Assembly (NCBI GenBank): GCA_018873245.2
Contig: JAEMBT020000001.1
Span: forward strand, 744,001 to 808,000
DNA length: 64,000 nucleotides
Direction: 5' to 3'
DNA from: Archegozetes longisetosus
Taxonomy: Eukaryota; Arthropoda; Arachnida; Sarcoptiformes; Trhypochthoniidae
Under the pieces are notes generated by a model. That model saw only the letters and a program-made list of their open reading frames with translations, did no database searches and was not told the origin of the DNA. The position numbers were made by a program, and so were the translations under genes. Below, piece by piece: positions 21,801-35,545 of the stretch. Numbering within the stretch: position 1 is the first letter of the stretch; every line of letters begins with the position of its first letter.

Positions 21801-24800
21801 CCTGTTTTTTCGGGCAATTACTTTAACTAAGTTCTTGGTTACAATTGAGTATCCTCTTTATATAGGTTTACGATATTTGTTTGCATATAAACACATACAA
21901 CTTAAAAACACTCAGTTTTAATTGCTATTATTGTGCGGGTTATCATATTTTCCAAAAGAATCCCTCATTAAAACTGTATTTTATTTTGTTGTTTCAATTC
22001 ATTTAATAATTGAATTTTAAGTTGATGTGCCCATTTTATTTTTAGCAATCGGTAATAAGCTTGAATTATTCATATAATTAGTATGAGTACTTTCTATCAT
22101 GAGTTAGTGCAAAATATCTATGAATCACTAACATGTAATGCAAGCGCTAACTCAACACATAGCGAACAGTTTTAGTTAGATTTTTTTCCGAACTAGATAA
22201 AGGTTTGTTAACGAGCTCTTAACTTTCAGTAATATAAAGTATTGTTGCGTAAGAACTAATGGTGAAATTTTTAACCTTATGTACGATTGCAAAGATAAAG
22301 TTAACTTTTCGATAACATTGAATGCAAATTCAACAGTTTATTTAAATATGGTAGAGTTTTCTTTTATAAATTCAAATAATAACTTAGTTTTTAGTTATAT
22401 GTCATTCGGTTGAATACTTTCCAGAACCAGAACCTGAAATCAAATCTAAAATTCAAATTTTGATGTATGCGATTCATTCGCTATTGCAATCAACTAAATG
22501 TCAAATAAACTTATAAAGAAGAGCGAGATATTTGTCAAATTATTTTAATTAATTCCGTACTATAAAAAAGTGTAATTGGAGGGAGTATGGCAATTATGAC
22601 ATTATATTTACACAGTATATTGACACGTTACAGATACAATGAAAATGTATTTTTTATTATCAATATTGACTTTTTCAAACGAAAGATTCGATGTGCGCAC
22701 TGATTGAGTGACTCAAATTGTGGATTTTGTCAAGTCCCCTCAAGGCCTCTAAGACTTGCATGGGTTCGACCTTTACTGCAAAATTTAGTTTTTTAATTGT
22801 TTGCAAATAAATGAAATGCGATGTTTGTTGTCTGTATTTCATTTGAAACTGTTAAGAAATTTCTGAAAGCTTAGCCCAAGCTTGAAGGTCCTTGGAAAAA
22901 ACAGCACAAACAATGTAAAAGAAAGCGTAAGTTTAATATAGTTATCGATAATAGCCTAAACCAATCGTTCAATGGTAACAATTATTGCTATTATTGCAAA
23001 AGAAATGAGAACTTTATAACAGTTAGCCTCATGTGATAATATAATATCTGTGATTGAAACATGGAAATGTTAAAAGAGATGAGAAGCAGCAGCAAAAGTA
23101 GTGTTGAGCGCAGGAATGGTATGACGTATTAGTTATACAACAATATAAAACAAGTGTTGTACTGTTGTTCAGTCATCCCTGCGCTAAGACTCCGCCATTT
23201 GATGCAGTGATGCATTTCAATTAATAATTCAGTGGCTTTTTGTTTGTTTTTATGAGTCTATAAAACATTGAGAAAATACTGATTGCATGTCACGTAAAAA
23301 ATGTCAGTAGAAGAGAAGTGTTAGGGAACTATTGGAACTATTGGTGTACTATTGCTATAAGAGTGTATTTGGTATTAGTTTAAAGTTGAAACATCAGGAA
23401 TAGGATATTGTCAATCGAGGCAAACGACCCGAAACATTAACTTTAAATAAGTATTGCTTCAATCCATACTCATTCATTCATAATATATGGTTATTTGCTA
23501 CTGAGACATTCGTTCATCTCAGTAGTTCTATTTCATCTTGCTTGTTCTTATTTTGTTCAATCTAATTTAAAGGTAAGTCTAAGTTTCTCTAATTGTTTAC
23601 TTTATAAAAGTTTTTATAAAAAACTGAAATTGCAATTTTTATCTTATAATTTGTTTTTAATCATAACTAGTTCAACTCTTTATATAGGAGTTTATTTTTA
23701 AAAGTTCAAGTATTTTTTCCCATCAAAAGCAAATATTATTTAGACTGCAACTCATTGTTATTTTTCAATTAATCACCTCAATCAGAGTGTATTTGAGTGG
23801 TGAAAGTGCAATCTACTGTCACTTAAAGTACTAAACCAGGCAAAATCTATTTCTCAGATTATGCCAATGTTTAATGATTAGGACTTTGAACTAAGGTTAT
23901 ATTGAGAAAATACTGTACTTTGTACCATTCAATTATCAAAGGTTAGTACGAGTTATCAATGCGATTCAATTTGTTAAAAATATCGATACCTTAGCTAAAA
24001 CATGAGTCAATTAAACTTAAACATTAAATGAAAAAATATTATTTAATTGTGAATAATGTGCTGACTAGAGTCTAGCCTTAATTGACATGGATGTCATTTT
24101 TCAAAACCTAACTCGGTCATATTCTGTATTGAAGGTTATGCAATGTTATTACGAAGTATCGCTCTCTATAACCTTTTATCTAACTTTAGGTTTTCTGACC
24201 CTTAAATATTTTTGCAGCGATTTGAAGTTGTCTGAAGAATTATAATTTGTCATTAGAAGTCTTAACTGAACGTGTATAAACTCAATTATCAGTCGAAATG
24301 CTTCAATTAGGGTGAAGCACATTTTTTCATATGGTTGCTTTAGGTGCGATAAATGGTTTACAAAACCAAATATTTATTTAATACTTTCAAAATAAATTTA
24401 CTGAAATTGTAAATATCCGTTTGAAAAACTGATATATCTATTTGCTTTACGACCAGTCAAAATATGTTTGAATCACGATTTCTAAGTATTAGGTGTCATA
24501 AATATATTTCAGACAAATTCAATTTTAAATTTCAATTCAGAATCTACCAAACATGAAATTCAACTTTGAAAGATGATATTATCGACAAAGAGGATCTTGT
24601 CATCATAACTTAACTAACTTATTGAAAATGAGAAAATTTCAAGTTTGATACTCTACGGGTTGGGTGTGATGTAGCAGTTAAAGTCGGTTAAAACTGAAAA
24701 TCTCAAGTTAGACTTAATTTCATTTTCAACTTATTAGTCAAACCATCTACGCAAAAAAATAATAGGGCTCAATTAAAAAAAACATTCAGAAAACTGATGA

Positions 24801-26467
24801 GAGTTTTTCTTGGAAGCAAGATTTGATAGATGAATATTAATTAGCGTAGAATGCGAATAGGTATTTACTTCTCATCAATCAAAACTACGCCTATATAATT
24901 ATTATTGTTTGACTTGAAGCATTGCCAATTTTATGGATAGTGTTATAATGATTATCGCAGTATTGCAGTTCAAAATTTATTAGATTAATCTTAATTTTCG
25001 ACAATTCTTCAGTTGTTTGAAAGCTAGATTCTCGATTCCGTTAATCTAGAATTGGAAACGAAATAGAGAAAATACATTGATGATATCTGAATCGATTTTA
25101 TGATAAACAACTGTTTATTCTAGTGGTAAGATAAATATAGCCTTGAATTAGGGTTGCCTTAATTGTTTGCTAACTGATTTGCGTAGGATTATTTTCCAAT
25201 ACATCAATTATTGTGCAAACTTAGACATTGATACTTCAATAAAGTTCCTTATATTACTAGCGTTTAACCTAAACCTTTAGGCTATCCTTGATTGAGGCTA
25301 GAAATTATGCAATTTTCCATAAATTTACGTTTGGTCCTTGTTGTTTATTACACATTTAAGTCCTTGTTCACGTGTACCCTTAATAAAAGTTTTCATATTC
25401 TGGAAACTAACAAACACGGGATTTTGGTGTTTTCACTCTTTTATAAGTCATAAACTGGGAATAATATAAAAGAGACTAAATTAACTATTTTACTATAACC
25501 TTCAACAATGACAATAACTAATGCATATATTGAATAAATTTAGTTTGAATGCACTGAAGTATCTGAATGCAGTTAAGTGTAATTTGGGATTATTCTGACT
25601 TTACGTAAGGTTTTTCCTCTATATACTTATGCTCACTTTGCAGATTTCTAAATCGAAATAAGCAGATCTTATTAAAAATAAACGGTTTTTTTATTACGAT
25701 TTGAATAGTTAAGCACTAAAATGTGGCGAACTTGTCCTCAAAATGAAGAGCCTAGAAATTGAACCAGAACCAAACACTGTTCATGGTTTGATAACTATAA
25801 TAATAAATTTTCACATTAACAATCGATTCTACTATCAATCTATTTAATTGCTTGTTTTAATTGACTAGTTTTTGTATATGATTATCATAATTTCTAAGAG
25901 AGGAGACGACGTTTTACTTGGAATAAAAGTTAAAAAGAATAATCTTAAGAAGAAGATAATCTGTGCGGTGAGAAGTGAATTAGTGCCAAATTTGAGTTAA
26001 TGTGAATTTTGCGTAATAAAATAATTGGATGTACTCATTGTAATTAGGGATTAGAGTAAGCTTAGTCTGAACTGAACTGAAGTTGATCGAACTGTTTAAC
26101 TAGTGATACGCAACAATCTTTAGTTAGTTTTAGTGGTATGAGATATTGAAGAAGTTAGGAACAAGTGATGTATAAACTAGAAATTATTCAAATGAATGAC
26201 TTAAAGTTAGATAAGGTTGCAATAGAAATGGAAATTGAGCGTTGTGGCATGTCAAATAAGTCGATACAACCTTATTATGTCTACTTTTTGTAGAAATGAG
26301 TACATTTTGTAATTATATAATCGAATCTTTTCTCATTATTACAATTGTGTAACGTTTGACATATCTGATAATTTCTAACACCGATTAGTTTTCCTCATAC
26401 TAGTCATGAGAGATTGATCGAAAATATTAATAACTTATACAAACGAATTAACAGGTAGTGGCAGATA
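21801..26467. other. Gene-poor region upstream of CPT1
   Basis: No convincing coding gene. A segment ending at about 23573 in a strong donor (AAAG|GTAAGT) may be a 5' non-coding exon of CPT1, whose first coding exon is preceded by an acceptor (CGAATTAACAG, ending near 26455). A nested hairpin lies near 23107-23195 (AGCGCAGGAATG paired with CATCCCTGCGCT). The rest is featureless AT-rich DNA. Confidence 0.3.
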
Positions 26468-29400
26468 ATGGCAGAAGCAAGGAGTGCAGTAAGCGAGCCA
26501 TTAGTATGCAAAGTAATGGATCGTCAAACAGCAAACTGGGATGTGATCGCAAAAGCATGGCTTAAAGGAGGCATTAGGAAATACTATCGGACAAGGTATT
26601 CATTCATTACAAGTTGTAACGTTTCAATTAGATTACAGTCTATTTAATCGCATTTGATCGCAGTCCTATTTCAATGGTTCTGTTATGTTTTGTGCCAAAC
26701 TTTATCTTTCAAATAATAAATGAAATAAACAGCTTAAGCAATGCTAATTTGCGCAATCGTTTAATTATGAAATTTGTGTCGTTTTCGCCTATATTTCTTA
26801 TTTGGTAATAAATTATTTAAGAAATATAAGTTTAATGCTTTCAAACGGATTTGTGTATAGTTAAGACGAGGAAATTTCGCATTACATTTATGATCTTATG
26901 AAACTGAACCCTTTTTGGATTGAAAGTCAAACGCGAACCTATTTTTCAAACATATTTGTAGATCAAAACATTGATTGAACTTTGATTTGTGAAAGTAATA
27001 TACTATTAGGTGCAATTGTATTACTTCATATAACGAGGAAAACTTTTTAAATAAATAATAAAAATGTTAGAAATGTTGGTCTTATGCTTAGAGAAGAATT
27101 GTACATTCAAAGTTAAGTCGAAACATGTTAAAGTAGTAGTGAAATAACTAGATATTCATATAGTAGTACATAAAGATTAGTTGGAAGGCAATCACACAAA
27201 TGTTGACAAATATTCAGGAAAACTACCATCAATTTGTGATCTAAATACTAGAAGTTGTTTAGTTTCTCATTTTTATATTTTTCCTCAAACTAATCTTTTA
27301 AAGAATGAGTTCGATCACTTCCTGATAACAGTTGACGAAGAAAAAAAAGCATTTTTCTCAAGAATAACTCATTTGGAATAATCAATATTTAGTGTGAGAA
27401 AAGCAGTTACTCAGAGCAGTAATGCAGTCATAATTATAGAACGTTAGCCTACAATTATTCAGTGCTATTGTTAGACACGATCACCTGAACGTACCGTTTT
27501 AGATAATTTGGTTTACTAGTACTGTAGCAAGTCATTTATTTATATTTTTCAATGCACGTAAAATGTCTTATCAATTAGAGACATGACATTTCTCTTATTA
27601 AACGGAAAACCCAAAAATTGAGCTTCAAATTTGATTTACTTTTCCTCTATATCATAATTTGTTTTGAACAATTAAACAAAATGAAACTTATTTATTATAG
27701 ATAATAAAATGACGCCTCTATTATTCTTACTGACCTTTAAAAACCCATTTTACCAGACACAATTTCAGTTCTTTCCAATTGAATTGTTCAATTCTTTTTG
27801 AAACACTTGGGGGATATTTCGCTAAAGATTAATAGTTAAAAGTACAAAAACTTTAGACCAAAAGTTCTATTTAATTGACTTGACATTAGGGTTGAAGGAC
27901 CTTTAATTAGTTGTACAAAACTATTTAGTTATATCCACACCTTTACTTATCAATACTTATTTACTCATCAATTAAAAGAAATTCAATTCGTAACGGGATG
28001 TGGCCGACATCGATTTCAAATTTATGTGCGATATGCTCGATATTCTTCGTAATAATGGTAACCGAACCAACATTTTGCAAATTTTTGACTAATAGACTTT
28101 GGAGATTTAGCGATCAGTTACACATACCACAAAGTATTTAATATATTTCATAATTTTAGTCTTTTATTACTATAGAACTTGCCATAACTCCATACTTCTA
28201 GTCATGAAAAACTTTTTTAGTTAAGATATAAACTACAGTTTTGTTAAAAAAATAATCTCATTTTTAATCATAGATCTGATGCATATGTTTCATTTCATTT
28301 TAGTTAAGGCCTTGTACTTTTCGGGTTTAATAAGTTTGACAAAATTTGGGGTTTTTCGGGTTAAACCCGATTTTAAAATGTTGCCTTCGGAGGGTTTAAT
28401 CAGGTTTAATCGGGTTAAACCCTATCTAAAAATTTTCCTTTTGAAGGTTTTAACCAGGTAACCAGGTTTAGTCGGGTTAAACCCGAAAAGTATAGGGCCT
28501 AATTTTAGTGAAAGATACTGACAATCAAAGGCTTATTTGCAGTTAATAGAGTATTCAAATTTCTTAAACGTTTTTGCAATTACAAAATATATTCCTAGTG
28601 TTCAGTTCTCTGGAACCTTTCAAGTGGTTCTAATCTACGAAGAGCTTTCATTTTTCAAACACTGAGTTCTAAACTTTGAACGTAAGGAAGATGAACAAAC
28701 CAAATCCTAAATTTAGCTATTTCGTTTAGTTAATTTATTTTACCTGAAAGATGCACAAATTTCAAACAAATTCAACTTAACAATGGTTAGAATAAATTTT
28801 AATCAGAGAAATAGTCTGGAAAAATTGCTTGAATCTTAGATTGAGCTGATCCTCTAAAATTGAATTGACTAGAAATTTATCGCAAGTTCACTTTGAGTTT
28901 TAGCCGATCTAAACTTTCACTGAGACAATAAAATTAAAAATTGATAAATTTGCTAAAATAGGTTTACCGACTGTATTAAAAGCTGTTATAATATCATGTA
29001 TAATTGGATTTACGTTTGTTTTCATAATTATGCTACTGAGACAATACTTTATAAGAATATTACTATCATACCGGGGTTGGATGAACCACGTCTCATCTAA
29101 GCATAAATCCAAGAAAGTAATGATTTGGGCTATCATATTGAGATTGGTCAGTGGATATCAACCATCGCTTTATAGCTTTCAGAGGTCGTTACCTCGAATG
29201 CCTGTCCCCCCTTTAAGGGACACTATTCATAAATTGTTTGAATCACTTAAACCTGTTTGCACTGAAGAAGAATTGGTTCTTTTGAAGAAACAATCGAAAG
29301 TGAGTCTAATCTCGCGTCATTTCATCTGTTTGAACACGATTTTGAGCTCTAAATATTCTAATGATAGGTGTTTAAATCGACGTTAGGACCAAAATTGCAG

Positions 29401-31679
29401 AAATTACTTGTTTTAAAGTCATGGCTCACACAAAATTATGTGACGGACTGGTGGTCTGTTTGATTAACAATTTGATTGTGTTTTAAACAAATGTTCATTA
29501 ACGCTATTTACTTTAGGGAAAAATATGTTTACCTAAGAAGTCGAGTCCCTTTGCCTATAAACTGTAATTACTATGTATTGGATCAAAGTTATTGGAGAGC
29601 AACTCATAGACCTGCGGCTAGAGTCGCATCTGTTGTAACGAATATATTGAAATTCAAGAGACTAATTGATAGGGAAGAACTTCCGCCTTTACTTTTGAGA
29701 AATACAATTCCCATTTGTATGGCTCAATACGAAAGATTATTTTCTACAACCAGGTACTTCATAAACGTTCAGCTCAATTTACCATGTATTCGAGCAATTA
29801 TTTCAAATTTTCAATAACTTCTATCCCTAAGAATCCCTGGTGAGGAAATGGATGATCTCATTCATTACGACACCAAATGTTCTAAACATATAGTGGTTGT
29901 TTGTAAGGGAGTTTACTATCGCATCGATGTCTACGACGCAAAGAACCAACAAATATCTGCGCGAAATTTGGAGGAGAAAGTTGAATGGGTTATAGCAGAC
30001 GCTAATAAGCGTTCGGAAGGATTGAGCGACGAAGAAAAGTCAATCGCAGCGCTCACTACACTTGAGAGAAACGAGTGGGCAGTCATTAGGAAAGAACACT
30101 TTATGACTGGTGTCAATGATAGAGCTCGAGATTTAGTGGAAAGATCTATATTTAACGTATGGATTGTGGACGAGTCGCCTCAAACTCTAACAGAACGTGG
30201 AAAGTGGGTTCTTCACGGAGATGGAAAGTCTATTTGGTTCGATAAATGTTTCAATATTTTAGTCTTTGCTGATGGAAAATGTGGCCTTAATTGTGAGCAC
30301 AGGTTAGCAATCTTTTGTTATCATTTAGTGGCACGTGTTTAGCACAATTTGCACTCAAGTTTATTCTAATTCCTTATAACAATAAGAGGTTATTATTAAT
30401 CGCTCGATTAATCTTTTCTGTTCTTAAATTACTGGTTATGGGTATTTAGAATCACGCTTTATAACAATTCTTAACTGAATATTCAAAGTTTTTCAACGAA
30501 ATCTAGTTTTAAATTGACTTAAATTCGAGCGTTATTTCTAACAACCAAACGTCTGCAACTAGATTTAGACTCGAATTCAAGTTGATTACATTGTATGTTT
30601 TAAATTATGAGAAAATGATGTTTTTGTTTTTGCAACAGTTTGGCTGACGCTCCAGCGTATGCCCATATGTGGGAATATGCACTTTGTCGTGATGTACTCG
30701 AAAAGACTTTCGATGATGACGGGTATACATTTCAAACAGTCCACTCAATCTCAATGTTTTTGACTAAAACTTATAAAATTTGATTTGACAGCACTTGTAT
30801 GCCTCCAAATCAGACCTTCAAACAGGCAGCTATAAAACCTCCAACTAAAATTGATTGGGAAATGAACAGTGAACTTTCAAACAAAATACGAAATGCGGTC
30901 AGTTTTGCGCAGAAAAATAATGATGATCTCGACCTGGTCGTGTTCGATCACAAAAACTGGGGTAAAGGAGAAATAAAAAAATGCAAAATTTCTCCAGATG
31001 GCTTCATTCAATTGGCACTACAAATGGCTTACTATAAGGACACTGGTAAATTCGTTCAGACGTATGAGGCGTCAATGACTCGACTTTACCTGAATGGCAG
31101 AACCGAAACTGTGCGATCGTGTACACAAGAATCGTGTAACTTTGTGTTGTCTATGTTAGACAGCAACGCAACCAAAGAGGAAAAAATAAAGTTACTAAAC
31201 ATCGCGGCACAAAAGCACACCGATCTGTATAAAGATGCCATGAACGGCAAAGGCATAGATCGACACCTTTTTGCTCTCTATGTTGCGTGTAAAGGATTAG
31301 GATATGTAAGTCTTACAAAGTGTATAATTGATTTTGATTGACAAATATCAGTAAACTTTATTATCCTATAAAGGAAAGTGAATTTTTACACAATGTGTTG
31401 ACACGTCAGTGGACTTTGAGCACTAGTCAAACACCACATACTCAACAAACTCAAGTACCAGATCCTAATTATCCGAGTTTTAACGACAAGTTATGTCCTG
31501 GAGGAGGTTTCGGACCAGTTTCTGATAGCGGTTATGGTATATCTTATATGTTTCCTAATAATCATCGTATCTTTTTCCATATCTCATCAAAGAAGTCGTG
31601 TCCCAACACGGACTCATCGCGTCTAAAGGAATATATCGATGAAAGTTTGGAAGAAATCAGGGCTTTGTTCGATCTTTGA
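26468..31679 (+). CDS. CPT1: CPT1, carnitine O-palmitoyltransferase 1 (outer mitochondrial membrane)
   Basis: Transfers long-chain acyl groups from CoA to carnitine, the gate for mitochondrial beta-oxidation. Exons: 26468-26595, 27979-28057, 28925-29299, 29368-29453, 29517-29753, 29832-30302, 30639-30722, 30792-31305, 31374-31679; 759 residues in this model (human CPT1A 773). It starts MAEARSAV, like the MAEAHQAV regulatory N-terminus. Two membrane segments follow (exon 2, NGMWPTSISN..., and exon 3 before LLSYRGWM). Then come YQPSLYSFQRSLPRMPVPP, TQNYVTDWWEKYVYLRSR, the catalytic-His region NCEHSLADAPAYAHMWEY, YEASMTRLYLNGRTETVRSC, STSQTP, and GGGFGPVSDSGYGISY. The exon 2 donor (GTAACC, 28058) is the least certain joint; the loop between the two membrane segments may have another exon. 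All other phases agree. Confidence 0.93.
28305..28501. mobile_element. hAT-like MITE, 197 bp, in a CPT1 intron
   Basis: Terminal inverted repeats pair TAAGGCCTTGTACTTTTCGG with the reverse complement of the right end (TAGGCCCTATACTTTTCGG). An exact 8-bp direct repeat, ATTTTAGT, flanks it (28297-28304 and 28502-28509). The interior repeats the word GGGTTTAA/TTAAACCC several times, including the palindrome TCGGGTTAAACCCGA. An 8-bp duplication with TAGGG-like ends is typical of hAT elements. There is no ORF of note, so it is non-autonomous. Confidence 0.8.
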
Positions 31680-34600
31680 GTCGATTGTGATTTCAATAAT
31701 TATATAAGCGGCTTATGATTAGCATTTGACGCCCCAATTCAAAAATTGTTGCTTATATTTTCAACTTTTACGTAATGACCATATTTTTCGATTCATAAAT
31801 TATTTTAAGCTTTTCACAAAATACTATTATATAAGATTGTATAAAATGCTTTTTGATCTAACAAAGTTCCTAATGAGTTTAAGTGCTTCACTTTCTGTCA
31901 GTAATAGTAACACGTCTTAAGAGATAATATACTTAAAATGATTTAAATCTGGACAGAGATTGCGAAATTGCGTATTCTTGTGTAAGACTGATTGAAAGCA
32001 CCGAAAGTAGTTGCTATGCTATCCTATGGAACGCATTTTTCATTTTTTCTTAATAAAGCTCATAATTTAATTAAAAGCAAATTTAAAGTGAATGCTTTCG
32101 TATTTTGAAATTTTGCCAAAATTCCAACTTTTAACGTTGACAGTGAGAAAATACGAAAATGAATCATCAAATGGTTATATCCTAACACTGGTATTGTGCT
32201 TTCCTAAATACAAAATAACTTTAGTTGCGTAATTGCACTGGTTTCATACGCCAAACTGACTCAATCATTTGTATGATCACTTCGAATGGATTTGGCTAAA
32301 GATGCCTTAGCTGCCTTATCTCTCAAAGTATTCAGGTGATTTTTGGTAAATTATCATATGAGATGTGTCACTATTGTTGACTAAAAATGAACACTTTAAC
32401 TTATTGGGAATCCTGCCAGGTTAAAAACTTTTCATACCATCCTATATATGATATAAAAAATTAATACATACGAAACATTGAAAATATGTATCTAACTGAA
32501 AATATAAATATTTTAAATTTTATAAAACATTAAATTATTCAAAATCTATAGAGAATGTGATCTGTTGTCCTAGCACGTTGTATGATTTACAACCTTAACG
32601 TTTAGATTTGAACCAAATTTTTAATTAACAAGAAAATCAGATATCAGTCAAATGCTATTAGCCAATAAGCTTTGAATTTCAAATTTTGTAACTTTTGTAA
32701 TCTTGTATTTAATACTCGTTGATCCGCTATATTCAAATTTATGTAAATCAGCTTACGTTAGAACTTAAGACGCACTGAAACAAAAATACTTATGCATTAA
32801 AAGTAGATTTGAAATGCATTTGAAATGCATTTGAAATGCTTATTTTCAACAAGTTGTTTCTGAAATAGCATTAAAAACTATTGTATTGTTTGACTGTTTT
32901 TCTAAGAAAATAAGAACACATTTTGTTAAAATTACTTTATTTAACATTAAATCAATTTTGGAATTATACACGAATGAAGAAGGATTAGAGAGAGATTCAA
33001 CAGTTTCTATAGAGTGTAGTTTAAACAATGATTGGCCACTACTCACACATACAGCTATAATGAAAAAAGGTTTAATCATTTATATCGATTCCAATTGTTC
33101 GGACTACACACATGTAACATTGTGAAAAAGTTATTCGAGTTCAAATTTGTATTATCGTAAAAGTAAGTTATAGTCTATTTTATGAGATCTAATTCTTTTT
33201 TGGTGGCAAGTCGATGACTAATCAAACTTTGCAACGTAGTCACTACGAGTATTGTTCTCACTTTCAGTCTTACTCAAAATACCTTAAATGTTAAAATGTC
33301 TTTAGTTTGATTGACTCCTTTGTTCCTTTCAGTCAAATTAGGCCTTAGTCGCATCGATTAAGCCTGCCCAAGGGCTTAACTCAACTTGTAAAGTGTTAGT
33401 GATCGCGATTTGAAAGAACGAGAGACAATCAAACTTGAAGTAACTTATTTCAATAATAGACTAATAGATAGGATAGAATCGAATCATTTTTCCACAATTT
33501 ATACAATAGATTAATTGTCTAACACATTGTGACGCCAGTATTATCGGAAAACTTGTTGAAAAAGTTATATTAAAACGTTGTGAGGATAAATCAATTAAAT
33601 GAAGTCACTATAAAGCGTATACTACAGAACGAGTCATAGAAAGATATAAACTTAGGATAAATAGAAAATCGGTTTATTACATATATCGATGAACTGCAGC
33701 TTATAAATAATTGCTAACAGTAACTATATATTACCGAAACTTTTTAATAAACACGTTTACAGTTATGTTCAGTGCTCTTTGAGAGGTGCAGAGCGAATTA
33801 AATTCAATTTTACGGTTATATGACTACAGCCAACGTTTTATCCCAATTATTCTTAATTCTATTCATATTTAAGTTGACTATTGCCAGTCTAGTGCTTAAA
33901 CCACTTAATTGGTCGAAAGTTTGAGCACTATTCTCACTTATAACATGTTAACAGTACTTTTACAGTTCGATTCTATTTGACTGGTCTTTAGCGATACGTC
34001 AACTTAAAATATTATTAGAGTTAGGTTAGATTCAGTTGTACTCATCGCTATGGTATTTCGATTGAAACAAGTTTTACTTATATTAAGTAAATCATCTCAA
34101 TTAAGTCAATACTGTTAACAATTAGAATAATGCCAGTTCCATTTCTTAAGTATTACTATTTGAATTGAAATAAACCAATGGCTACTCTTGAAAGTTAACT
34201 AATCAAATCCAAATATACATCTAATCCCAATTTAATTAACAGTATACTAAGCTTGGCTCAACTTCAGTTGTATCCCTTATTCACTTACGGAATCAGCCCA
34301 TATTTTTAGTTCAGTTATGGTTATTTTCAATTTTTTAGACTGTTTTGAAGCACAATGAGTTGTTTTATAGAATTGTGGTAACCACAAGTGCTGAACCAAA
34401 CCCAAGAAGAGCTAATCATAAAAACAATAAGGGCTACAACTGAAAAACCGAAAGTTTATTTCAATTAAATAGAGTACTATTGATTGAATAAAAGAGCTGT
34501 TTTCCAGAAATGATCTTCGCTTTTCTATGCATTACAAGTTTGCAGTAAAAATGACTCAAATTTAAAATAGAATTTGAAAAAGTGATTAAACTTTCATCTA

Positions 34601-35545
34601 AAATTTGAAATTCTGCAAACTCTTAATGAGAGGCAATACTTACAGACAGATCAACAAAAAGTTGTGAGAATGTATGAATGGAAATGCATAACACTTGTGA
34701 GCAATGAAAACACATTAACGTCTTATGCTTTCAAAGTATTTTCAGGTAATCAATCAAAGGTTGATCATAAGTAAAACAGAGAAAGAGAGAGAGAAAGAGA
34801 AATAATCCAAGAGAGAGATTAGGCAAATGCCGAGTAGAGAAGTGCACAATAAATGTATTATTGTGCGACAAATGGTATCATTTCGGAAATATGCAGTTTC
34901 GAAGCAGTATTCAGTACTTATCACAAGCCTTGATCTAAGATATAGTCAACTTGAATGACTACTTGCATAAGTTTAGCTATAATTTAAACAATAAACAGTT
35001 TGAAAACAATATTTTCGAGCATTTGTCGCAATTGTTTTGCACTAATTTCTTGTTAAAAGATTAACAAAACAGTTTTTGTTTTCTTCAAATAAAAGGCACA
35101 CAAACTGATCATAAAGACGTTCTTTCCTTTAGGCACCACTTCGTTAAAGTCCAACAGATTCAATTTAATAACTAATTCGCTACAATGTTATCACAATTAG
35201 CACTTATTGTCATTATTCTGATTTTAAAAATCAATGAATCCTTAAATTATTAATGAAGAGATCACCGAAAATTTTCAATTGTTGTAAGAAATCTACGGAC
35301 AGTTCCACTTTAAAAGTCTAACATAATTAATGACTAAATTAATGCCAATCAAGTGGTGAAATATCACTGAATTTAGTTTCACTGTTCTTTTCAATAAATG
35401 ACTAGTTTTGGAGAATTCCTCAATCACTCGATGATGAACAGAAAGATAGTTGTGGTTAAGTTAATTTTCTCTCTCTTTCACATCTTTCAAATCGAAATCA
35501 AATATTGTAATCGATGGGCAATTGGAATGTAAGGGTTTTGTAGAA
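31680..35545. other. Intergenic region between convergent CPT1 and boule
   Basis: The CPT1 3' end lies at the start. I see no supported gene. An ATG-less open frame at 32886-33125 (plus) has coding-like stretches (GLERDSTVSIECSLNNDWPL) but no family match; it may be a decayed exon. A short three-unit tandem repeat lies at 32807-32839, and a GA-rich run near 34778-34818. Confidence 0.3.
32807..32839. repeat. Tandem repeat, 3 x 11 bp (ATTTGAAATGC)
   Basis: Three perfect copies of an 11-bp unit in intergenic DNA; a small minisatellite. Confidence 0.9.

Noticed and set aside
27181..27381. 66-codon plus ORF in the first CPT1 intron
   Set aside because: It begins with TTG and does not fit the CPT1 frame. 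The exon at 27979-28057 supplies the expected membrane segment.
32846..33125. Overlapping ORFs on both strands near 33 kb as a gene
   Set aside because: No ATG on the plus frame, no splice partners and no recognised domain; noted only as a possible decayed exon.
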